47,532 nt of DNA, taken from the NCBI GenBank assembly GCA_021811105.1, contig JAJZPM010000025.1, forward strand, positions 1-47,532, read 5' to 3'. Shown here piece by piece: positions 18,030 to 25,664 of the stretch; the first letter of the stretch is position 1, and every line of letters starts with the position of its first letter. The notes beneath the pieces are model-generated. The model was not told the origin of the DNA. It did not search any database and saw only the letters and a list, made by a program, of their open reading frames with translations. Origin of the DNA: Nitrospirota bacterium (GTDB taxonomy: Bacteria > Nitrospirota > Thermodesulfovibrionia > Thermodesulfovibrionales > UBA6898). The translations under genes were made by a program, and so were the position numbers.

Positions 18030-18956
18030 CTATTTCAGCGCTCCGCTCAGCAATTCCCTTACCGATGAGGAGGATTGAATGAACGCCTTCCTCTCTTCAT
18101 CCGTGAGATCGAGTTCGATGATCTTCTCGACCCCTTCTTTGCCCAGGACGACGGGCACACCCACAAAAAGGCCCGATATCCCGTATTCCCCCTGGAGATA
18201 CGCGGCACACGGCAGCACCCGCCTCTCATCGAGCAGGATCGCCCTCACCATCTGAAAAACCGCCGCCGCCGGAGCATAGTAGGCGCTCCCGGTCTTCAGC
18301 AGCGACACGATCTCCGCGCCCCCATTCCTCGTCCTTTGTATCAACTCGGCAATGCGGGCCGCATCGAGAAGTTTTTCCACGGACACACCCTTGACAGTAG
18401 TAAATCTCGGCATCGGAACCATAAGGTCCCCATGTCCCCCCAGCACCAGAGCCTCTACGTCTTCAGGGGAGACCCCCAGTGCAAAGGAGATGAATGTCCT
18501 GAACCTGGCTGAATCGAGTACCCCTCCCATGCCGACAACCCTGCGGGGAGAAAAGCCCGACAGCGTCCAAGTTATCTGAGTCATGACATCCATCGGGTTG
18601 GTGACTATAATGTAGACCGCATTGGGTGACAATCCCGCGGTCCCTGCGGTTACGCTCTTTATGACGGCGGCGTTTGCTTGAAGGAGATCGTCGCGGCTCA
18701 TGCCAGGTTTTCTCGGGAGTCCGGCGGTGACGACTATGATGTCCGATCCCGCAGTGTCAGCCAGATCGTTGGTCCCCTTGCAGGCCGTGGAAACATTCCA
18801 GAGCGGGGCTGCCTCGTAGAGGTCGAGCGCTTTGCCTTGCGGAACGCCTTCGGCGATGTCATACAGCACCACATCAGCCAGTCCGGACTGTAGAATCAAC
18901 TGGGCCGTGTTTGAGCCGACATGGCCCGCACCTATGACCGATACTTTCGCCTTCAT
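18030..18956 (-). CDS. mdh: Malate dehydrogenase, lactate-dehydrogenase-like class
   Basis: The 308-residue enzyme (from ATG 18956, MKAKVSVIGAGHVGSNTA) interconverts malate and oxaloacetate with NAD. It has the dinucleotide loop GAGHVG, the substrate loop VTAGLPRKPGMSRDDLL with the arginine that selects malate over lactate, and the catalytic histidine in LGGHGDLMVP. The earlier ATG at 18968 lies inside the TATAAT of its own promoter and is unlikely to be used. With transcription starting about seven bases after that box, the mRNA would begin only three or four bases before the chosen ATG. ndk follows. Confidence 0.95.
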   Translation of the reverse strand: MKAKVSVIGAGHVGSNTAQLILQSGLADVVLYDIAEGVPQGKALDLYEAAPLWNVSTACKGTNDLADTAGSDIIVVTAGLPRKPGMSRDDLLQANAAVIKSVTAGTAGLSPNAVYIIVTNPMDVMTQITWTLSGFSPRRVVGMGGVLDSARFRTFISFALGVSPEDVEALVLGGHGDLMVPMPRFTTVKGVSVEKLLDAARIAELIQRTRNGGAEIVSLLKTGSAYYAPAAAVFQMVRAILLDERRVLPCAAYLQGEYGISGLFVGVPVVLGKEGVEKIIELDLTDEERKAFIQSSSSVRELLSGALK

Positions 18957-18966
18957 ATGAGCCGTC

Positions 18967-18996
18967 ATTATAAAATATGACGTTATCGAATGGCAA
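18967..18996 (-). promoter_or_regulatory. Promoter of mdh-ndk
   Basis: Minus-strand TTGCCA (18996-18991) and a perfect TATAAT (18972-18967) are 18 bases apart. Ten bases separate the -10 from the mdh ATG, so the transcript is predicted to be almost leaderless. Confidence 0.7.
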
Positions 18997-19021
18997 GCAT
19001 GGGTATGTTCTATGATTTATC

Positions 19022-19050
19022 TTGACATAAAAACCAATCTTTGCTATAAA
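19022..19050 (+). promoter_or_regulatory. Promoter of the inositol phosphate operon
   Basis: TTGACA (19022-19027) and TATAAA (19045-19050) are separated by 17 bases and precede the start codon at 19104 by about 50 bases, leaving a normal leader. Confidence 0.75.
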
Positions 19051-19103
19051 AATTTTGGCAGAAATCCCGCTCAAACAGAGATTGAAGAAGGAAAAAGAAC
19101 ATC

Positions 19104-20207
19104 ATGAGAGAAATACGCATTGCAATCGCCGGCGTAGGAAACTGCGCAAGCTCACTCATCCAGGGGATCGAATACTATAAGAGCATTAAAAAGAAAGTTC
19201 CTTCGCGTGCGATCGGGTTGATGCACCACAGCCTTGGCGGTTATGTCCCTGCGGATATCAAGGTAGTTGCCGCCTTCGACATAGACAAGAGGAAGGTCGG
19301 GAAGTCCGTGGATGCCGCCATCCTGAGCGAGCCGAACTGCACTAAACAATTCCACGTTATATCCCGCCGCATGCCGGTAAAGGTACAAATGGGACGCGTG
19401 TTGGACGGCGTGGCGGATCATCTCAACAGCTATCCGGAATCGCGAAGGTTTGTGATATCCGGCAGAAAGCCGACGAACGTTGCCAGGGTTCTGAAAGAGT
19501 CCGGCGCCGAGATGCTTCTGAATTACCTGCCCGTCGGATCCGAAAAGGCGACCGCCTTCTATGCCGAGGAATGCCTGAGATCCGGGGTAAGCTTGATCAA
19601 CTGCATACCCGTGTTCATCGTCTCAAACAGGTCATGGGCCAAGAGGTTTGAAGAGAGGGGGATCCCCGCAATCGGCGACGACGTGAAGAGCCAGATAGGA
19701 GCGACGATCATTCACCGCTGTCTCGCCAGGCTCTTTGAGGACAGGGGAGTAAAGATCGGCAGTACTTATCAGCTGAACGTAGGCGGCAACACCGACTTCC
19801 TGAATATGCTGAACCGCTCGCGCCTGAGGATGAAAAAAATATCCAAGACCGAAGCGGTCCAATCGCAGCTGCAGGTGCCCCTCGGCACGGAAGATATCCA
19901 TATAGGGCCCTCCGATTATATCCCGTGGCTGAACGACAACAAGGTCTGCTTCCTGAGAATCGAGGGGAGGGGGTTCGGCAATATTCCGATGCATCTGGAG
20001 ATGAGGCTGTCGGTGGAAGATTCGCCTAACAGCGCCGGGGTGGTGATAGATGCGATACGGTGCTGCCGGATCGCGAGGGACAGAAAAATAGGGGGGGCAC
20101 TTCTCTCGCCCTCCGCCTATTTCATGAAGCACCCCATGAAACAGTTTCCCGACGAAGCGGCAAAGATGATGGTCGAAGACTTCATTCGGGGGACGAGAGA
20201 AAGATAA
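19104..20207 (+). CDS. ino1: Myo-inositol-1-phosphate synthase
   Basis: The 367-residue enzyme converts glucose 6-phosphate to 1D-myo-inositol 3-phosphate with bound NAD. The N-terminal Rossmann motif is IAIAGVGNCASSLIQGIEYY, and the core blocks NYLPVGSEKATAFYAEECL, INCIPVFIVS, GDDVKSQIGATIIHR and LNVGGNTDFLNM are typical of the actinobacterial/archaeal-length form (about 360, against about 530 in yeast). AAGGA stands upstream of the ATG. The CDP-alcohol transferase follows after four bases, so inositol phosphate is probably made for a phospholipid head group. Confidence 0.94.
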   Translation: MREIRIAIAGVGNCASSLIQGIEYYKSIKKKVPSRAIGLMHHSLGGYVPADIKVVAAFDIDKRKVGKSVDAAILSEPNCTKQFHVISRRMPVKVQMGRVLDGVADHLNSYPESRRFVISGRKPTNVARVLKESGAEMLLNYLPVGSEKATAFYAEECLRSGVSLINCIPVFIVSNRSWAKRFEERGIPAIGDDVKSQIGATIIHRCLARLFEDRGVKIGSTYQLNVGGNTDFLNMLNRSRLRMKKISKTEAVQSQLQVPLGTEDIHIGPSDYIPWLNDNKVCFLRIEGRGFGNIPMHLEMRLSVEDSPNSAGVVIDAIRCCRIARDRKIGGALLSPSAYFMKHPMKQFPDEAAKMMVEDFIRGTRER

Positions 20208-20211
20208 GCAT

Positions 20212-20799
20212 TTGATCGGCGAAAAGTTCGGCCACCTCTTCGACGCGCCGCTGGAGAAATTCGCCAAACGTATCCCCGTCCATCCAAACGTGATCACTAT
20301 CGTCGGGTTCCTGCTGACGGCATTCGCGTCGGCAGTGCTCGTGGCGCACGTGCGACTGGGAGGGGGTCTCGTGCTCGCGGCCGGGTTTTTCGATGTGCTT
20401 GACGGCGTGGTGGCCCGGGTGAACGACAAGAAGTCGGCTTTTGGGGCATTTCTTGATTCAGTCCTCGACAGATATTCCGACGCATTCATTCTTCTTGCCG
20501 TTGGTTGGAATCTTTATGACAGCGGCCAGCCGACCGGTTTGATTCTCAGCCTGCTGACCCTTGTTGGGGCTTTCCTCATCAGCTATACGAGGGCCAGGGC
20601 CGAAGGTCTCGGTCGGGAATGCAAGAACGGCCTGCTGGAACGGCCCGAAAGGGTGGTGCTCATCTCCGTGGGCGCGATGACCGGCCTGATAATCCCCATA
20701 TTATGGGTCATGGCGGTATTCACGCATATTACCGCCTTTCAGAGGATTTACCACGTATGGAAGGTCTCCCGGGAGCGGGGTGCCGTCATGCGCGGTTAG
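20212..20799 (+). CDS. CDP-alcohol phosphatidyltransferase, probably inositol-phosphate lipid synthase
   Basis: The 195-residue membrane enzyme has the complete family signature D-x2-DG-x2-AR-x8-G-x3-D-x3-D in DVLDGVVARVNDKKSAF followed by GAFLDSVLDR. About six hydrophobic segments are visible. It joins a CDP-activated lipid to an alcohol. Coupling to ino1, with four bases between them, suggests inositol 1-phosphate as acceptor, giving phosphatidylinositol phosphate as in mycobacterial PgsA-like or archaeal AIP synthases. Phosphatidylglycerophosphate synthase is the main alternative. The start is the TTG at 20212 (MIGEKFGHLFDAPLEKF). Confidence 0.85.
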   Translation: MIGEKFGHLFDAPLEKFAKRIPVHPNVITIVGFLLTAFASAVLVAHVRLGGGLVLAAGFFDVLDGVVARVNDKKSAFGAFLDSVLDRYSDAFILLAVGWNLYDSGQPTGLILSLLTLVGAFLISYTRARAEGLGRECKNGLLERPERVVLISVGAMTGLIIPILWVMAVFTHITAFQRIYHVWKVSRERGAVMRG

Positions 20800-20867
20800 C
20801 CAGGTTGTCGCAGAAACTACGGGAAAGGACCTTTGCGGCGCGACAGGAGACACACGAAGGGAAGGGG

Positions 20868-21392
20868 TTAGAACTCTATACCGCGCCGTGCCTGGAGATT
20901 TTTGTCATAAGGGTGTTTGATGTTTTTCATAAAGGTCACATAATCGGCCAGCGCTATGATTTTTTCTGTGGCGCCGTATCCCGTAAGAATGAGTTCCAAC
21001 TGACTGGATTTGTTGCCGAGAAATTCTACCGCCTCGTCCTCTGACAGGACGGCCTCGGAAATAAGACATATGAATTCATCAAGTACGATGAGATCGAAAT
21101 CCTGCCGGCCCAACTCTTCCTTCAGATGGGAAAGGGCCTTTATCGCTTCCTGCCTGATAGACCCCTTATCGATATCCGGGTTGAAAAAAGGCGACTTAAC
21201 CTGATCGAAGACGATGGTCTTTACGCCTATTTTCTGCAGTAGTGCGATCTCACCGCCGGGATCATTCTCCTTGAAAAACTGCACGAACATCGTCCGGAGG
21301 CCCCTGCTTTTCGCCCTGACCGAGATCCCAATGGCAGCAGTGGTCTTTCCTTTACCATCACCCGTATATACGTGAATCAATCCCTTCGCCAC
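20868..21392 (-). CDS. cobO: Cob(I)yrinic acid a,c-diamide adenosyltransferase
   Basis: The 174-residue protein is of the CobA/CobO/BtuR family, with Walker A YTGDGKGKTTAAIG, the DFDLIVLDEF Walker B strand, and the C-terminal HPYDKNLQARRGIEF. It adenosylates the cobalt of corrinoids with ATP. The start is a GTG at 21392 with AAGG seven bases upstream. It lies downstream of the tRNA-Gly gene on the same strand, 41 bases away. Corrinoids serve methyl transfer in the C1 metabolism inferred from fhs and fdhA. No other cobalamin gene or cobalamin riboswitch is visible nearby. Confidence 0.93.
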   Translation of the reverse strand: MAKGLIHVYTGDGKGKTTAAIGISVRAKSRGLRTMFVQFFKENDPGGEIALLQKIGVKTIVFDQVKSPFFNPDIDKGSIRQEAIKALSHLKEELGRQDFDLIVLDEFICLISEAVLSEDEAVEFLGNKSSQLELILTGYGATEKIIALADYVTFMKNIKHPYDKNLQARRGIEF

Positions 21393-21433
21393 AAAGAAGC
21401 CTTGCCTGGAGGTAGATTTTTTCCTGTCAAGAA

Positions 21434-21508
21434 TGGAGCGGGCGACGGGATTCGAACCCGCGACTTTCAGCTTGGGAAGCTAACACTCTACCACTGAGTT
21501 ACGCCCGC
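21434..21508 (-). tRNA. tRNA-Gly, anticodon CCC
   Basis: The cloverleaf reads fully. The acceptor stem is GCGGGCG with CGCCCGC, the D stem ACTC with GAGT, the anticodon stem TTAGC with GCTGA around TTCCCAA (anticodon CCC, reading GGG), and the T stem GCGGG with CCCGT around TTCGAAT. The discriminator base is T, followed by an encoded CCA. A strong promoter lies at 21517-21546. Confidence 0.95.
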
Positions 21509-21516
21509 GATAGTGT

Positions 21517-21546
21517 TTTATAAACCAGAATATGGCGAAATGTCAA
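21517..21546 (-). promoter_or_regulatory. Promoter of tRNA-Gly
   Basis: Minus-strand TTGACA (21546-21541) and TATAAA (21522-21517) are 18 bases apart, with the tRNA 5' end nine bases after the -10. It occupies the region an upstream start of the divergent nucleotidyltransferase would use. Confidence 0.75.
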
Positions 21547-21633
21547 GCGGCGAAGCCCGCGCGATCGAACGGGCGTTATAGACATGAAAGCGCGATGCGT
21601 TACAATTATCGTATATCACAGAGGTCAAGGACA

Positions 21634-22842
21634 TTGAGAATCGACAGCACGGAATTAGCAACCCGAATAGCCGGGGATCCTTTCAAGGAAATCGTCTTTC
21701 GAAGACGGGGGGGCCACCATGCGTATCTTGTAGGCGGAAATCTGAGGGACGTTATTCTCGATCGCCAGAGCAGGGACCGTGATTTCGCGGTTGAGGGATC
21801 TCCGGAAGTTTTGGCCGGAAGGATCGCGGCGGAAACCGGAGGGAAAATGGTCATTTTGGGGAAAAAGCTTCTGTACAGGATTGTCCTTGCGGACGGCTCA
21901 ACGCTCGATTTTTCTCGGGTATCAGAAAGCATCGAGTCAGATTTAAAATTACGTGACTATACCGTCAATGCACTTGGGTGGTCGCCCGAAGAGGGCATTA
22001 TCGATCCCACAAATGGTCTGGGCGACCTGGAGCGGAGGATAGTGCGGATGACAGGCAGAGACAACCTCCGGAGTGATCCAGTGAGAATCATCAGGGCATA
22101 TCGCCTCGCCGCGGAACTCGGGTTCACGATAGAGCCGGAGACGAGAGAGGCACTTAGGGAACTCTCGGCAGAGGTGGCGACATCCAAGAGTGAAAGGATC
22201 ACTTTAGAATTTTTCAGGATTTTGAACCTGGAGGAGCCTTCCTGCATACTGAAGTTGATGCTTGATGATGGTGTTCTCAGTTATATAATTACCTTTAACA
22301 ATAATATGTTAGGAAAGCAAGCTCGAGTAATTTCTACTATTTGCGAAATATTTGATGTGTTACCTTTAAAGCAAAAGTTGAGGCTAAGCGATATTGTCTC
22401 TCAAAACCTTCGCTATTCAGGGCTTTTGCGTCTTCAGTCACTTCTCTGGAATAGTTCAGGGACGCTATTGCGGCTCAGTTCCCGAATACTCGATGATCGC
22501 AGACGCCTATTGACGGGTGAAAAAATCAAAAAAGAGGCGGAAAAAAAGGGGAAAAAAGTCAGGGATATTCTTTTTGACTTGCTCGCAGCGCTGGATGGCG
22601 CGGCCGAAGACTATTTTATCATCAGGGGGATGCAGGAGTTTCTACCCGAATGTGAAAGATACCGACAAATTATTAAGAAAGGTCTCTTATCCACAGGTGA
22701 GATTATCGAATGCACGGGTCTGGATTCGGGAAAAGAGCTCGGCAGGTTAATCGAGATGATGCGAAGGGCTGAATTCTATCGTAAAATCAACGATAAATAC
22801 GGTGCCGTTCAATTCCTTCTTGAAAACTTGCCGAGATATTAA
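21634..22842 (+). CDS. tRNA nucleotidyltransferase / poly(A) polymerase family protein
   Basis: The class II nucleotidyltransferase head contains YLVGGNLRDVILDR, the metal-binding pair in RDRDFAVEG, RDYTVNALG, IDPTNGLGDLERRIVR and DPVRIIRAYRLAAELGF. It adds CCA to tRNA ends or, in a split system, the CC or A part. With the TTG at 21634 (GAGG nine bases upstream) the protein has 402 residues. An ATG at 21598 is possible but lacks a ribosome site, and starts before it overlap the divergent tRNA promoter. The encoded CCA on the adjacent tRNA means the enzyme is at least partly for repair here. The C-terminal half is unusual: 22261-22380 holds 36 G or C in 120 bases, against about 55% in the first half, and shows no motif I know. 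Confidence 0.9.
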   Translation: MRIDSTELATRIAGDPFKEIVFRRRGGHHAYLVGGNLRDVILDRQSRDRDFAVEGSPEVLAGRIAAETGGKMVILGKKLLYRIVLADGSTLDFSRVSESIESDLKLRDYTVNALGWSPEEGIIDPTNGLGDLERRIVRMTGRDNLRSDPVRIIRAYRLAAELGFTIEPETREALRELSAEVATSKSERITLEFFRILNLEEPSCILKLMLDDGVLSYIITFNNNMLGKQARVISTICEIFDVLPLKQKLRLSDIVSQNLRYSGLLRLQSLLWNSSGTLLRLSSRILDDRRRLLTGEKIKKEAEKKGKKVRDILFDLLAALDGAAEDYFIIRGMQEFLPECERYRQIIKKGLLSTGEIIECTGLDSGKELGRLIEMMRRAEFYRKINDKYGAVQFLLENLPRY

Positions 22843-23009
22843 TTTAACATAATATACCTTATCGGACATTATATTTAAACAGCTATTGTCAGTATTATGT
22901 TGATATCGCTGTGGAAAATAAGTCCTCCCCCCGAAGAGTATAGCCTGTGACGGTCTTGTCTATGTATTAGGCAGCGCTTTTAATAAGTAATATCCGGAAC
23001 TTACGGCAT

Positions 23010-24236
23010 TCATATAAGGACTGCTTCAAGTATGCCTTCAATAATAGCGACCGGCCTTACAAAGACAAGGCTTCCCCTCTTCCCGGCTGCCCGAAGTGCT
23101 CTGATCTTTAGGTAATTACCGGATGTGCCAAGGCAGTCTTCGCCGTCCTCTTCTTCCGCAATGATGTCAAGTGAGCTATTCAACTGTCTCGCCATATATT
23201 CAAGCCTTTTGTTTTTGCTTATCTCGGCGAGCCTCTCTACTCTTTTTTTGACTGCGCGTGCATCAGGCCTGTCAGGCATTCTGGCGGCATCTGTGCCGGG
23301 CCTCGGAGAAAAAGGGAATACATGCAAATATGATAATGGAAGTTGACGAACAAAGGTCAACGTGTTCGAGAAATCCTCTTCACTTTCCCCGGGAAAACCT
23401 GCAATGACATCCAATCCAAGCGCGATATTGTCAACTTTTCCGGCTATCCTCTCGACCGTTCTGGAAAAAGTCCTCAAGGTATAACGTCGGTTCATCCGCT
23501 GAAGAACGCGCTCGCTCCCGCTTTGGAGCGGCAGATGCAGATGCCTGCATATTCGTACATCACCGAGAAGTTCTATTATTTCATCGTCGATTTCGCTTAT
23601 TTCAAGCGAACTTAGCCGGATTCTTCTGATTGAGGTGTCTTTCAGTAGTCGTCCCAGAAGTTTTTTCAGAGTGACATTACCGGGAAGATCGTGTCCATAG
23701 GACCCCAGGTGTATACCTGTCAACACTACTTCCTGATATCCGGCAGACTCAATAATTCCGGCCCTTTCGATCACCGTTTCTTCCGGCACACTTACGGATT
23801 TCCCCCTCGCCAGCGGGACAGAGCAGTAACTGCAGCGAAAATTGCATCCGTCCTGGACCTTGAGATAAGGCCGCGAGCGGCTGTAATAATCATAGATTGG
23901 GGAGGACTTACCGTAGATGATTTCATCTATCACATCAAGTTTTTTCCTATTATCGATAACCTTCCATACACCGGGCAGGCCCCTGGCTTCATCATTCCGT
24001 AGTTGTGAATAACAGCCGGTAACGATAACTTTGGCGCCCGCCTTTGCCGCTCTCCTTATTAGCTGCCGCGAATTATAATCGCTCCTGGCGGTAACTGTGC
24101 AGGTATTAACAATGCAATATTCAGGTTGTTCATTTAGATTTACTATGCTTACGCCATTTTGTTTAAGTGTTCCTTCAATAACAGCGCTTTCAGATTGGTT
24201 AACCCGGCAGCCTAATGTCAAAATAGAGACTTTCAT
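23010..24236 (-). CDS. mtaB: tRNA t6A37 methylthiotransferase
   Basis: The 408-residue radical-SAM enzyme makes ms2t6A at position 37 of tRNA. The N-terminal cluster cysteines are in TLGCRVNQSES, NTCTVTARSD and TGCYSQL. The radical-SAM motif is DGCNFRCSYCSVPLARG, and EVVLTGIHLGSYGHD and HLHLPLQSGSERVLQRMNR are typical. The C-terminus is short, as in MtaB. It lies six bases downstream of miaB on the same strand, so the two position-37 thiomethylases appear co-expressed. RimO is excluded by its different HLPLQ context and C-terminal domain, though the distinction rests on overall resemblance. Confidence 0.93.
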   Translation of the reverse strand: MKVSILTLGCRVNQSESAVIEGTLKQNGVSIVNLNEQPEYCIVNTCTVTARSDYNSRQLIRRAAKAGAKVIVTGCYSQLRNDEARGLPGVWKVIDNRKKLDVIDEIIYGKSSPIYDYYSRSRPYLKVQDGCNFRCSYCSVPLARGKSVSVPEETVIERAGIIESAGYQEVVLTGIHLGSYGHDLPGNVTLKKLLGRLLKDTSIRRIRLSSLEISEIDDEIIELLGDVRICRHLHLPLQSGSERVLQRMNRRYTLRTFSRTVERIAGKVDNIALGLDVIAGFPGESEEDFSNTLTFVRQLPLSYLHVFPFSPRPGTDAARMPDRPDARAVKKRVERLAEISKNKRLEYMARQLNSSLDIIAEEEDGEDCLGTSGNYLKIRALRAAGKRGSLVFVRPVAIIEGILEAVLI

Positions 24237-24242
24237 TAAAAT

Positions 24243-25535
24243 CTAACAGGGGAGAGGCTTCCCCGATAATGAATGATGGCGCGCCTGTTCGATGAACACC
24301 TGAACAAACGAACCTTGGACATATCCGTCGCCAGCTACTGTGACGATCTTATTTGTCCTTGTTCTGCCCATAAGTAGGGTGCCGTCAGTATCCGATGGCC
24401 CTTCGACAAGGATCTCCTGCACCGTACCCTCAAGCGCCCTATTCTTTCTGAGTGTAATCTCCTCCTGTAATTTCAATATCTCGCCAAGCCTTAGGGATTT
24501 CTCTTCATCAGAAATCCTGTCGTCCATTTCCGCAGCCTTTGTACCCTTTCTCGGAGAATACTTAAAGGCAAAAATGCCGTCATATCCTATTGCGCGGAGC
24601 GCCCTCAGCGTCTCCTCATGGTCGCGGCTTGTTTCGCCCGGAAACCCGGCAATCACATCGGCAGTGATCGAGACATGAGGCACCTCACTTCGGATTTTCT
24701 CTATCTTGACCATATACTCCTCGTATGTGTAGCCTCTGTTCATGCGAGACAGTATCTCTCTGGAGCCGGACTGGATCGGAAGGTGGATATGCTCACAGAC
24801 ATGCGGCAATTCAGCCACGGCTCGGATCAGTTCATCCGAGAGGTCCCTCGGATGGGAGGTGACGAAGCGTATTCTTTCTATTCCCAGTGCGTCGATTCGT
24901 CTCAGGAGTTGAGGGAAGGTAATATCGCTGCAGTATGAGTTTACATTCTGGCCCAGAAGAGTCACTTCCTTATATCCTTTTTCACTGAGACTCCGTATCT
25001 CGGCGATGATCGCACTGCTCGGCCTTGAAACTTCACGCCCCCTTGTCAAAGGCACGATGCAGTACGAGCAGAAGTTGTTGCATCCGAACATTATGGAAAC
25101 CCACGCCTTGATTTCGCTCCCGCGTCTGGCTGCAACCTCGGTGGAGGCCAATTCCCTGTTATCGTCAAGCAGGGCGGTGCGACGTTCTCCGCCAATCGTC
25201 TCGGCGATCAGATGAATATTTTGGGGCCCGACAATAAAATCAACATAAGGGGCCCTCCCGAAAAGCCTCTCTTTCGTCTCCTGGGCAACACATCCCGCAA
25301 CCGCGATCTTAACTTCATTGCGCCTTCTTTTCAGCATCTTGGTTCTGCCGAGCTGACTGTAAAATTTCTGTTCGGCTTTTTCTCGGATTGCGCAGGTGTT
25401 GAAGATTATAAGGTCCGCGCCTTCCGGACTTTCAGCACGGGCATATCCCTGGCCATGAAGAATACCGAGCATCTTTTCGGAGTCGTGGACATTCATCTGG
25501 CATCCGTAGGTGTAAATATATACTGATTTTCTCAT
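24243..25535 (-). CDS. miaB: tRNA i6A37 methylthiotransferase
   Basis: The enzyme converts i6A to ms2i6A at position 37 of tRNAs reading UNN codons. It has the MiaB cysteines (YTYGCQMNVHDSEKM, NTCAIREKAEQK, GCVAQ), radical-SAM motif GCNNFCSYCIVPLTRGRE, LLGQNVNSY and a C-terminal TRAM domain. With the ATG at 25535 (MRKSVYIYTYGC) it has 430 residues, the family length. A TTG 36 bases upstream would add an atypical MKKPTPACYIFR segment. mtaB follows after six bases. The gene is divergent from secA. Confidence 0.95.
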   Translation of the reverse strand: MRKSVYIYTYGCQMNVHDSEKMLGILHGQGYARAESPEGADLIIFNTCAIREKAEQKFYSQLGRTKMLKRRRNEVKIAVAGCVAQETKERLFGRAPYVDFIVGPQNIHLIAETIGGERRTALLDDNRELASTEVAARRGSEIKAWVSIMFGCNNFCSYCIVPLTRGREVSRPSSAIIAEIRSLSEKGYKEVTLLGQNVNSYCSDITFPQLLRRIDALGIERIRFVTSHPRDLSDELIRAVAELPHVCEHIHLPIQSGSREILSRMNRGYTYEEYMVKIEKIRSEVPHVSITADVIAGFPGETSRDHEETLRALRAIGYDGIFAFKYSPRKGTKAAEMDDRISDEEKSLRLGEILKLQEEITLRKNRALEGTVQEILVEGPSDTDGTLLMGRTRTNKIVTVAGDGYVQGSFVQVFIEQARHHSLSGKPLPC

Positions 25536-25629
25536 CCTGAAAATGTAACACGCCGGCGTGGGTTTCTTCAATTTCCAGATTCCAATGAATGGAAATATCT
25601 CATCTAACGCTTTGATATACCGGCATTTC

Positions 25630-25658
25630 TTGCATTCTTGCTATGGTTCAGTTATTAT
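25630..25658 (+). promoter_or_regulatory. Promoter of secA, leaderless arrangement
   Basis: TTGCAT (25630-25635) and TATTAT (25653-25658) are 17 bases apart. Six bases follow the -10 before the secA ATG, so transcription should begin at or beside the start codon. No ribosome-binding site precedes the ATG. Confidence 0.6.
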
Positions 25659-25664
25659 TAAAAG

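Noticed and set aside
20800-20867. Terminator between the convergent CDP-alcohol transferase and cobO
   Set aside because: No stable stem followed by T residues on either strand was found in the 68 bases.
21532-21633. Longer N-terminus for the tRNA nucleotidyltransferase
   Set aside because: It would run across the promoter of the divergent tRNA gene, has no ribosome site and adds residues unlike the family.
22843-23009. Small RNA or gene in the AT-rich gap after the tRNA nucleotidyltransferase
   Set aside because: No open frame with a ribosome site, no clear promoter and only a weak ACAGC/GCTGT pairing; nothing supportable.
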